Under the pieces are notes generated by a model. That model did not search any database. It was not told where the DNA came from and saw nothing but the letters and a program-made list of their open reading frames with translations. The translations under genes were made by a program, and so were the position numbers. DNA of 5,380 bases from Bacillota bacterium. Its GTDB lineage: Bacteria > Bacillota > UBA4882 > UBA10575. Location of the stretch: contig JAAYMP010000092.1 of the NCBI GenBank assembly GCA_012521315.1, positions 1 to 5,380 on the forward strand, in the 5' to 3' direction. Of this stretch, positions 1 through 5,249 are shown in pieces; position 1 is the stretch's first letter, and the number at the start of each line of letters is the position of its first letter.

Positions 1-2
1 TC

Positions 3-290
3 GCCCGCCGCGACGAACTCATTGCCGAAGCGGAATTGATCCTGGACGCCATCCGGCGGCTGGGGGCGGCGGAAACCGCCGATCCCCTCTCCGACCCGGA
101 AACCCTGGCGAAGGCGGTGACGCTCGGGATCCTGGACGCCCCGCAGCTTAAAGGATCAACGGTCGCCCCGGGCAAGATTAAAACCCGGATGCTCCGGGGG
201 GCTTGCCGGCTTTGGGACGAGGAAATGCAGCGGGCAACCGGGGAAGGAACAAGACTTGCCGGCGGCAACGGGTGCCGAAGCGATGGTTAA
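3..290 (+). CDS. C-terminal fragment of an unidentified protein, possibly B12-dependent-mutase-like (5' truncated by window edge)
   Basis: An open frame enters from the left edge (first full codon at 3) and ends at TAA 288-290, giving about 95 residues of a longer protein. The start of the gene is outside the window; an in-frame TTG at 36 is very unlikely to be a real start because the frame stays open and protein-like before it. The visible part begins with a helical stretch (RRDELIAEAELILDAIRRLG), followed by DPLSDPETLAKAV, LGILDAPQLKG and a segment with GKIKTRMLRGAC, then a low-complexity tail. The pattern of an EAE..L.AI..LG helix, then an 'AV..GILDAP' segment and a Gly/Lys-rich closing part, recalls the C-terminal end of glutamate mutase E-like cobalamin proteins. 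That is recall of family style, not a search result. No catalytic motif is visible. It overlaps the next gene, so the two may be co-transcribed. Coding is fairly sure; identity is weak. Confidence 0.6.
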   Translation, partial: ARRDELIAEAELILDAIRRLGAAETADPLSDPETLAKAVTLGILDAPQLKGSTVAPGKIKTRMLRGACRLWDEEMQRATGEGTRLAGGNGCRSDG

Positions 291-501
291 GGAGAAGAAG
301 GGAAAAGCGCGCCGACCGCGCGGAGCGGTCCTGTTTATCGCCGCTTTTGGCTTGACCGTCTCCGTGCTCGTCGGGTTCAGCCTTGGTTATTTAAGCGGCC
401 GCAGCCTCGGGCGGGAACCTTTGACCGGCGTTGTGGGCGCGTTGGTCGGCTTTTTGGTGGGGATCGCCGGCCTCATTTTCCTGGCTAAGGGGGAAAACTA
501 A
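256..501 (+). CDS. AtpZ/AtpI-like two-helix membrane protein
   Basis: A small membrane protein of 81 residues (72 if started at ATG 283). A basic N-terminal stretch (KEKKGKARRPR, residues 12-22) is followed by helix 1 (about 24-46) and helix 2 (about 57-77). They are linked by a short loop GRSLGREP, and helix 2 has Gly spacing G61/G65/G69. Two helices joined by a 'GR.LG..P' loop with a Gly-rich second helix is the layout of the AtpZ/AtpI family (ATPase_gene1), which sits at the head of many F-type atp operons and is reported to act in ring assembly or Mg2+/Ca2+ transport. Here it lies 117 nt upstream of a V-type operon. Start choice: TTG 256 has a good ribosome site (GGGAAGGA, 241-248, 7-nt spacer), while ATG 283 has only a weak GGGTG upstream. 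Either start overlaps the preceding gene (35 or 8 nt). Family call is by layout; the role beside a V-type enzyme is inference. Confidence 0.7.
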   Translation: MPAATGAEAMVKEKKGKARRPRGAVLFIAAFGLTVSVLVGFSLGYLSGRSLGREPLTGVVGALVGFLVGIAGLIFLAKGEN

Positions 502-516
502 AGAGTGACATAAAAG

Positions 517-532
517 TTTTAAGGGTTTAAAA
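517..532. repeat. AT-rich palindrome TTTTAA-GGGT-TTAAAA
   Basis: Two perfect 6-base arms (517-522 and 527-532) are separated by 4 bases. The right arm coincides with the candidate -10 box, so it could be an operator, but short AT palindromes also arise by chance in AT-rich DNA. Confidence 0.3.
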
Positions 533-536
533 GGAA

Positions 537-557
537 TTTCGCCGTTATTTAGCGAAA
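537..557. repeat. Inverted repeat TTTCGC ... GCGAAA in the ntp leader
   Basis: Six-base perfect arms (537-542 and 552-557) flank a 9-base centre. It could be a regulator site or a weak RNA hairpin. It is not a convincing rho-independent terminator: the stem is short, the loop is long and no T-run follows. Confidence 0.3.
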
Positions 558-580
558 AGTAAATGTTGTTTGTGCATTGA

Positions 581-595
581 GACCAGCCTCTGGTT
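581..595 (+). other. Small RNA hairpin in the 5' leader, upstream of the ntpF ribosome site
   Basis: ACCAG (582-586) pairs with CTGGT (590-594) around a CCT loop, with an extra G-U pair at 581/595. It sits 9 nt before the AAGGAGGG ribosome site. The bases CCTC (587-590) are also complementary to GAGG in that site, so an alternative pairing that masks it is conceivable but unproven. Confidence 0.25.
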
Positions 596-618
596 GTTCT
601 GGCGAAGGAGGGAAAAGA

Positions 619-930
619 ATGGCGAACGGGATCTGGCAAGCGTTGATGGCGGCGGAGGCCGAAGCGGACCAACTGATTGGGGCGGCAAAACAGGAAGCCA
701 ATGCCTATCGGTCGCAGCAGAGCCAGAAATTGGCGGCCGAACGGGAGTTGAAGCTGGCGACCGCGCGGAAAGAAGGCCAAGCGGAGCTGGCCAAAAAGGT
801 GGCCGAGGCGGAACAGGCCGTTGCCGAACTCCGGCGGCGGACGGAACTCCAGATTAAAGAGCTTTGCAGTAAAGCGGCGGGGAAGGTGCCCGTGGTCGTT
901 GATTTTATTAAAGAAAGGATCAGAGGATAG
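619..930 (+). CDS. ntpF: V-type ATPase peripheral-stalk subunit (Enterococcus NtpF; G/H type)
   Basis: A 103-residue, highly charged, almost fully helical protein rich in Ala, Glu, Lys and Gln (for example AEAEADQLIGAAKQEANAY near the start), with no membrane segment until a mildly hydrophobic VPVVVDFI near residues 90-97. This is the coiled-coil composition of the small stalk subunit called NtpF in Enterococcus, G in Thermus and H in archaea. It pairs with subunit E to form the peripheral stalk that keeps the catalytic head from rotating and ties it to subunit I. Start choice: ATG 619 has an excellent AAGGAGGG at 605-612 with a 6-nt spacer; an in-frame TTG at 577 is rejected because it has no ribosome site and adds non-coiled-coil residues. 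It is first in the operon, as in E. hirae, and its TAG stop is immediately followed by the ATG of subunit I. Sequence conservation in this family is low, so the call rests on composition, size and position. Confidence 0.87.
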   Translation: MANGIWQALMAAEAEADQLIGAAKQEANAYRSQQSQKLAAERELKLATARKEGQAELAKKVAEAEQAVAELRRRTELQIKELCSKAAGKVPVVVDFIKERIRG

Positions 931-2880
931 ATGGCGATTGTACCAATGAAACGCCTGGAGCTGTACGGCTTGGTTGAGCATAAATCCTCATTTCTTTCGG
1001 AACTGCAACGCCTTGGTTTGGTTGAACTGATCGGGCCGGTTGGGGAAGAAAAAGGTCTGGCCACGGAAGAAGAGATTGCCGAGAAGCTGCGCCAGGTGGA
1101 AGAGAAACTGGGTGAGATCAACCGGGTCCTGGCCATTTTTGAACGTTTTGCGCCGCAAAGGCCGAACTTCATCGAACAATTTGCCGGTATAAAGACGGTT
1201 CTGACCTGGGAGGAACAGCAGAATTACATAGCCAGGCGGGAAGAGGCGGAAAAGCTTGCCCAGCAGATTTTTGCCGCGGAAAAGGAGCATGGCCTCCTTG
1301 AACAGGAAAGATTAAAGGTGGAACGGGAAATGCTCGCCCTGCGTCCGTGGGCGAAACTGGATCTCCCCGCGGAGGAGTGGCGGGGGTCCCGGCGGGTCGC
1401 AATTTTGCTGGGGAGTTATGACCGGGAGCCGCGTATTTTAGCCGAAGCATTGACCGAAGCGGAGGTCCCCTGTATTTACCGGGTGATCGGCGAGGATGAA
1501 AACCGTACCTATCTCATCTTTTTCTGCTGGCGGGATGGGCAGGCGGAAGAGATCTTAAAGGCGAAAGGGTTTGTTCCGTCCCGGCCTGAGCTTACCGCCG
1601 GGACCGTCGGCGAGCGGCTGGTTGTTCTAGAAGCGGCGGCGCAGGAATTGGAAGCGGAGCTGACCCGGGTTAAAGAGACGATTGAAAGCATGGCGGACGA
1701 ACGCCCATTCTTCCAGACCCTCTATGACTACTGGTATAACCAAAAGCGGCAAGTGGAAGCCCACCGCCAGTTGCTTATGGGGAAAGCGGTTTTTGGCCTT
1801 GAAGGCTGGGTCCCGGCCGGGCAGGCGGCGCGGGTGGAGAAAGTGCTTGCCGCGTTGAAACTTCCCCATTATTTGCGGATCTCCGAACCACAACCCGGCG
1901 AAGAGATCCCCATTCTCTTGCAGAACACGAAGGTAATCACCCCCTTTGAAAAACTGGTCGAGGGCTTCAGCTATCCCCGTTTTGATGAGGTTGATCCATC
2001 GCCGGCGATTGCTCCCTTCTTCGTCCTCTGTTACGGAATGGCGTTGGGCGACGCCGGTTACGGGGTTCTCCTCGCTGCAATCTGCGCGGTATTAATGTCC
2101 AAGCTCGCGATGGGTCCCGGCGGGCGGAAAATGGCCGCGCTGTTCATTCTCAGTGCCTTGGGGGCAGTCTTTTTTGGGCTATTGACCTCCAGTATCTTTG
2201 GTTATTCGTTGTTCAACGGTGTCTTTAACGTGATTGAAAACCCGCAGCTGTTATTGATTGTTTCGTTGGGATTGGGCTTAGTCCAATTGTATACCGGAAC
2301 CATCATCAGTGCTTGGATGAGCATCAGAAAGGGCGACTGGGCCGAAGCGATCTGGGGAAAAGGAGTCTGGCTCATTTTCCTCACCGGATTGTTGTTGATG
2401 GCCGGCGGGGCGCAGATCGGGTTGGGCGCTTACGCCCAGCAGGTTAAGTACGGAACTTTAGCGGCCGCCATTCTTCTGGTGCTCGGTAATACCAGAGGCA
2501 AAAAGGGGTTCGGGGCCAAATTAAAGGCAATCCCGGGCGGGCTCTTAACCATCTACGGCAGTGTCAGTTTCTTCAGTGATGTCCTCTCCTATTCCCGGCT
2601 GATGGCCTTGGGGCTTTCCGGGGCGGTGATGGGCTCGATCATCAATTTATTCGTAAAGATGACTTGGGGGGCGCCGATTGGCTGGATCTTTGCCATCATC
2701 ATCTTCGTCATTGGACATGCCCTCAATTTTGGGTTAAACCTGCTCGGCGCTTATGTGCATTCCAGCCGGTTACAGTATTTGGAGTTTTTCAACACCTTTT
2801 TTACCGGTGGCGGGAGGCCTTTTGTACCTTTTAAAATAGAGAACAAAAACATTTTTTTAAAGAAGGAAAGAGAGGTATAA
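931..2880 (+). CDS. ntpI: V-type ATPase subunit I (membrane stator, a-subunit homologue)
   Basis: A 649-residue protein, close to the usual length of bacterial I subunits. The first ~330 residues are soluble and cytoplasmic, starting MAIVPMKRLELYGL, with two coiled-coil stretches (about 45-130 and 225-275) that form the hinge bound by the peripheral stalks. The C-terminal half (about 355-605) is a multi-helix membrane domain with the family's GDAGYG signature at 373-378. Two conserved arginines are present: R556 in DVLSYSRLMALGLSG and R613 in HSSRLQYLEFF. They correspond to yeast subunit a R735 and R799. The first faces the ring carboxylate during ion transfer and separates the two half-channels. 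E618, five residues after R613, is also conserved. The protein provides the ion path between membrane and K ring. The ATG follows the ntpF stop with no gap (ribosome site AGAGG at 922-926), implying translational coupling. Nothing appears truncated or missing. Confidence 0.97.
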   Translation: MAIVPMKRLELYGLVEHKSSFLSELQRLGLVELIGPVGEEKGLATEEEIAEKLRQVEEKLGEINRVLAIFERFAPQRPNFIEQFAGIKTVLTWEEQQNYIARREEAEKLAQQIFAAEKEHGLLEQERLKVEREMLALRPWAKLDLPAEEWRGSRRVAILLGSYDREPRILAEALTEAEVPCIYRVIGEDENRTYLIFFCWRDGQAEEILKAKGFVPSRPELTAGTVGERLVVLEAAAQELEAELTRVKETIESMADERPFFQTLYDYWYNQKRQVEAHRQLLMGKAVFGLEGWVPAGQAARVEKVLAALKLPHYLRISEPQPGEEIPILLQNTKVITPFEKLVEGFSYPRFDEVDPSPAIAPFFVLCYGMALGDAGYGVLLAAICAVLMSKLAMGPGGRKMAALFILSALGAVFFGLLTSSIFGYSLFNGVFNVIENPQLLLIVSLGLGLVQLYTGTIISAWMSIRKGDWAEAIWGKGVWLIFLTGLLLMAGGAQIGLGAYAQQVKYGTLAAAILLVLGNTRGKKGFGAKLKAIPGGLLTIYGSVSFFSDVLSYSRLMALGLSGAVMGSIINLFVKMTWGAPIGWIFAIIIFVIGHALNFGLNLLGAYVHSSRLQYLEFFNTFFTGGGRPFVPFKIENKNIFLKKEREV

Positions 2881-2884
2881 AAAA
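2831..2884 (+). promoter_or_regulatory. AT-rich translation-initiation region of ntpK with tandem purine ribosome site
   Basis: Bases 2831-2890 are only about 23% GC (14 of 60). The patch has A-runs, a T7 run, then a long purine tract AAGGAAAGAGAGG (2863-2875) and a 9-nt spacer to ATG 2885. It overlaps the codons of the I-subunit tail. A- and U-rich, unstructured RNA before a start codon raises ribosome loading; the E. coli F-type c-subunit gene (atpE) is known to use a comparable U-rich enhancer. That the same logic applies here is inference, supported by the need for many K copies per ring. Confidence 0.45.
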
Positions 2885-3349
2885 ATGGAGTTGGGTACCT
2901 TATACGCATTTCTTGGCGTGGCGATTGCCGTTTTGTTCTCCGGGATCGGTTCCGCGTTGGGCGTGAGTATTGGTGGAAGACTGGCGGCGGGAGTGGTAAC
3001 TGAAGACCCGAAGAAGTTCGGTCAGACCTTGGTATTAACCGCCCTTCCCGGGACGCAAGGGATCTACGGCTTTGTGATCGGCATGTTAATGGTCTTTAAG
3101 TTTGCGGGGATGGGCGGGGCGATTCCGGTGGAAGCCGGTTTTCGTTTTCTCGTTACCGGGTTACCCGTTGGCATCGTCGGTTTATTCTCCGCCATTTACC
3201 AGGGGAAGGTAGCGGCGGCCGGGATCGGCATCGTGGCGAAACGGCCGGAAGAGGCGGCGAAAGGGATTGTCTACGCCGGCTTGGTGGAGACGTACGCCAT
3301 CTTGTCCTTTATCATCTCGTTCTTCCTCTATAACACGATTACGCTTTAG
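2885..3349 (+). CDS. ntpK: V-type ATPase subunit K (rotor-ring proteolipid, predicted Na+-binding)
   Basis: A 154-residue, four-helix double-hairpin proteolipid (helices about 6-30, 45-74, 86-113, 125-150), almost the same size as E. hirae NtpK (156). It forms the rotating membrane ring that carries ions past subunit I. Each hairpin starts with the family's glycine pattern (GIGSALGVSIGG; GLFSAIYQGKVAAAGIGI). Only the second hairpin has the ion-binding carboxylate, E135 in VETYAIL; the first hairpin has LPGTQG instead. The residues that hold Na+ in the E. hirae ring (L61, T64, Q65, Q110, E139, with nearby Y68) all have matches here: L54, T57, Q58, Q106, E135 and Y61. Na+ coupling is therefore predicted, not shown. 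One carboxylate per four helices gives few ions per turn, which favours ATP-driven pumping over synthesis. The gene starts 4 nt after ntpI and has a strong purine ribosome site. Confidence 0.97.
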   Translation: MELGTLYAFLGVAIAVLFSGIGSALGVSIGGRLAAGVVTEDPKKFGQTLVLTALPGTQGIYGFVIGMLMVFKFAGMGGAIPVEAGFRFLVTGLPVGIVGLFSAIYQGKVAAAGIGIVAKRPEEAAKGIVYAGLVETYAILSFIISFFLYNTITL

Positions 3350-3361
3350 GTGGGATTTGTA

Positions 3362-3961
3362 ATGGCCGAAGAATTAACGGTGCTGACCAACCGGATTATG
3401 GAGGCGGCCCGGAAAGAAGCCGAGGAGATCGCGGCCCAAAGCCGGGAAGAAGCCCGGCGGCAGGCGGCCGTTTACCGGAAGGAAACGGAGGAAAAAGTCG
3501 AAGCCATCCGGGAGGATTACCGGCGTCAGGGGGAAGCAGAAGCGAGCCGCCTGATCCGGGAAGCGGAGCTTGAAGCGAAACTCCGTCTTTTGCAGACGAA
3601 ACAGGAATTGATCCACGACGCTTTTGAACAGGCGCTGGTTTCTTTGGCGGCGATGCCGGAGGCGGAAAAGGCCGCCCTCTATCAAGATTTACTGCTGGCG
3701 GCGGTGGAGAGCGGCGAGGAGACGGTGGCCGTTTCCACCGCGGAAAAAGGACTCTGGCAACGGATCATTGCCCAAGTGAACCAGGAATTAACCAAGAACG
3801 GCCGGAGCGGGAAATTGCAATTAAGGCCGGAACCGGCGCCGCTCAGAGGGGGTTTTCTCCTTATTGGTTCCAATTATGAGGTGAATGCTTCCTTGGAATC
3901 GATCGTCGCCGATCTGGAAGAGCGATACTTTCCGGAGGTCGCCGGGCTCCTATTTTCGTGA
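3362..3961 (+). CDS. ntpE: V-type ATPase subunit E (peripheral stalk)
   Basis: A 199-residue protein of two parts. Residues about 8-80 are a charged helix rich in Ala, Glu, Arg and Lys (EAARKEAEEIAAQ), fit for a coiled coil with the G/H-type subunit. Residues about 85-199 form the globular head-binding domain. That domain ends in the family's characteristic segment, GGFLLIGSNYEVNASLESIV (163-182), whose Gly-Gly and N.S/E pattern is typical of E subunits. It clamps the top of the A3B3 head and acts as part of the stator. Start choice: ATG 3362 has AGGTGGG at 3348-3354 with a 7-nt spacer. A GTG at 3350, directly after the ntpK stop, would add only MGFV but lies inside this ribosome site, so it is rejected. 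The ribosome site overlaps the ntpK stop codon, linking translation of the two genes. Confidence 0.95.
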   Translation: MAEELTVLTNRIMEAARKEAEEIAAQSREEARRQAAVYRKETEEKVEAIREDYRRQGEAEASRLIREAELEAKLRLLQTKQELIHDAFEQALVSLAAMPEAEKAALYQDLLLAAVESGEETVAVSTAEKGLWQRIIAQVNQELTKNGRSGKLQLRPEPAPLRGGFLLIGSNYEVNASLESIVADLEERYFPEVAGLLFS

Positions 3962-3976
3962 CGGGGAGGGACTTTA

Positions 3977-4921
3977 ATGGCAGAAAGAGATTACGCCTAC
4001 GCCGTGGGGCGGATCCGGATCCTGGAAACCAAATTACTCCCCGCCAGTTTTTTTGAGCGGTTACTTAAAACCGCTTCCGTCCAAGAAACACTACGCCTGT
4101 TGGCGGAGGTGGAATACGCCGCGGAAGCGTTGAATGTCGATTACGAACAGGCGTTTGAAGAGGAACTGGAGAAGGTTTATCGTTTTCTCCGTGGTTTAAC
4201 CAACGATGCCCCGGAACTTCTGGTCTTCTTACACCGCTGGGATGTGCATAATTTAAAACTATTGGTCGTGGCCGGTGAGCATGGTCAACCCAGTAAGCTT
4301 GGGGTTATTCCCTTCGCCGAACTGAAACGGATGGTGGCCGAAGGAGACTATCCCGGATTACCCCGGGAACTGGCGGCGACGATGGCCAATTTACCCGCCA
4401 GCGGGCCGGAGCGGGCGGCGGCTTTGGACCGGGCCTACTACCGGTATGGCCAGCGGGTTTTCGACAAGGGCCCGGCTCTCCTGCGGGACTATTGGCAGGC
4501 CCGGCGGGACCTTTTAAATCTTATACTCTTTCTACGCTTGCAGAAGAAGGGTGTTTCTGTCGAGGAATTTACCGGATTTATGGTGGAGCCGGGGGTGGTT
4601 GACCGCCAACACTGGCTGGCCCAGTATGCCGAAGACCAACCGCAGTTGACGAAGGTATTGGCGTCTACCCCTTACCGGAACTTGGCGCTGGAAGAAGAAG
4701 AGCGGCGGGCCGCCCTCCCAGACGTGGAACGGGCCATCGATAATCTGCTCCTGGGGGTCATTGCCGCCGCAAAGCTGATCCCGTTGGGGATAGAACCGAT
4801 CATCGGTTATTTACTGGCGAAGGAGAGGGAGATCCTGAACTTGCGCCTGGTGATCACCGGTAAGCAGAATAAACTTCCGGAGGAGACGGTCAGGAGGAGG
4901 TTGCGGCATGTCTACATTTAA
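3977..4921 (+). CDS. ntpC: V-type ATPase subunit C (rotor socket; homologue of eukaryotic subunit d)
   Basis: A 314-residue soluble, mainly helical protein of usual length for the AC39/d family. The N-terminus YAYAVGRIRILETKLL, followed by FERLLK and a LLAEVEYA segment, is the family's standard opening, in which a short Tyr/Arg-rich helix leads into the first of three similar helical bundles. Repeated helical features such as HRWDVHNLKLLV (about 87-98), RRDLLNLILFLRLQKKGV (about 176-193) and the closing LAKEREILNLRLVITGK fit the three-lobed funnel. Its role is to cap the K ring and receive the foot of the central shaft (D and F), passing torque to the ring. ATG 3977 has GGGGAGGG at 3963-3970 with a 6-nt spacer, 15 nt after the ntpE stop. 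Its last 14 nt overlap the start of the next gene. Nothing abnormal is seen. Confidence 0.95.
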   Translation: MAERDYAYAVGRIRILETKLLPASFFERLLKTASVQETLRLLAEVEYAAEALNVDYEQAFEEELEKVYRFLRGLTNDAPELLVFLHRWDVHNLKLLVVAGEHGQPSKLGVIPFAELKRMVAEGDYPGLPRELAATMANLPASGPERAAALDRAYYRYGQRVFDKGPALLRDYWQARRDLLNLILFLRLQKKGVSVEEFTGFMVEPGVVDRQHWLAQYAEDQPQLTKVLASTPYRNLALEEEERRAALPDVERAIDNLLLGVIAAAKLIPLGIEPIIGYLLAKEREILNLRLVITGKQNKLPEETVRRRLRHVYI

Positions 4922-5249
4922 GATGGCCGTCATCGGGGAAGAGGATTTGATCCGGGGATTCGGGCTGTTGGGGCTCGAACTCTTTCCGGTGGCCAGCGGC
5001 CAAGAGGCCAGAGACGTTCTTTTCAAGTTAAAGGACGACCAGGATTACGGGGTGATCTATATCACCGAATCGATTGCCCAGGGGTTTACGGGCGAGATCG
5101 AAGAATGGGGTAGCAGACCGTTACCATGCATCACCTACATTCCGGGCGTGGCCGGGGGTCAAGGCTACGCTGCGGAGCGGATCCGCCGGATCGTTGAGAA
5201 AGCGGTCGGTGTAGATATCGAAAAGGGGAAAGAGGTCGGTAGCAAGTGA
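4908..5249 (+). CDS. ntpG: V-type ATPase central-stalk subunit F (Enterococcus NtpG)
   Basis: A 113-residue soluble protein with an alternating strand/helix pattern. It opens with KMAVIGEEDLIRGFGLLGLE (residues 5-24), the family pattern of a first strand, a Gly turn and a 'GF.LLG' helix. A second strand YGVIYITESIA (about 47-57) and a third PCITYIPG (about 73-80) follow, then a C-terminal helix (AAERIRRIVEKAVGV). This is the small Rossmann-like F subunit (ATP-synt_F). It binds subunit D in the rotating shaft and can modulate ATPase activity through its C-terminal part. The name differs between systems: F in Thermus and archaea, NtpG in E. hirae. The ATG lies inside the end of ntpC (14-nt overlap), with an AGGAGGAGG site at 4892-4900 and a 7-nt spacer. 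Its TGA overlaps the GTG of ntpA. Confidence 0.94.
   Translation: MSTFKMAVIGEEDLIRGFGLLGLELFPVASGQEARDVLFKLKDDQDYGVIYITESIAQGFTGEIEEWGSRPLPCITYIPGVAGGQGYAAERIRRIVEKAVGVDIEKGKEVGSK

Larger units (their letters stand above)
502..618 (+). promoter_or_regulatory. Intergenic leader, probable promoter region of the ntp operon
   Basis: This is the only sizeable non-coding gap in the window (117 nt), and it directly precedes the first ntp gene. Its first 80 bases (501-580) are about 31% GC, clearly lower than the genes on either side. A weak sigma-A-like candidate is GTGACA (505-510) with TTAAAA (527-532), spacer 16; neither hexamer is close to consensus. Three small inverted repeats lie within it (517-532, 537-557, 581-595). 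The gap ends in a near-perfect ribosome site AAGGAGGG (605-612), 6 nt before ATG 619. That the operon has a promoter here is inference from position and composition; the exact boxes are uncertain. Confidence 0.4.

Noticed and set aside
537..560. Rho-independent terminator after the AtpZ-like gene
   Set aside because: The stem is only 6 bp with a 9-base loop and is followed by A-rich, not T-rich, sequence on the + strand.
577..618. Upstream extension of ntpF from TTG 577
   Set aside because: No ribosome site lies before it, it would run through the AAGGAGGG site used by ATG 619, and the added residues do not look like the family.
391..981. 196-codon open frame on the minus strand across the AtpZ-like gene, the leader and ntpF
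   Set aside because: It is antisense to two recognisable genes, its translation has no domain-like pattern and is rich in Phe, Arg and Pro as expected for the complement of Glu/Lys/Ala coiled-coil codons, and no ribosome site supports it.
1169..1450. Minus-strand open frames within ntpI, ntpE and ntpC (also 705-1172, 988-1290, 1627-1893, 3374-3685, 4811-5026)
   Set aside because: All are shadows of well-supported + strand genes with no recognisable protein pattern.
2832..2837. TAAAAT as an internal promoter -10 box before ntpK
   Set aside because: No -35-like hexamer lies 16-18 bases upstream (that position is GC-rich) and there is no extended -10 TG; the AT patch is better explained by translation initiation.
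3350..3361. GTG start of ntpE directly after the ntpK stop
   Set aside because: The codon lies inside the ribosome site of ATG 3362, and the extra MGFV is not typical of subunit E.
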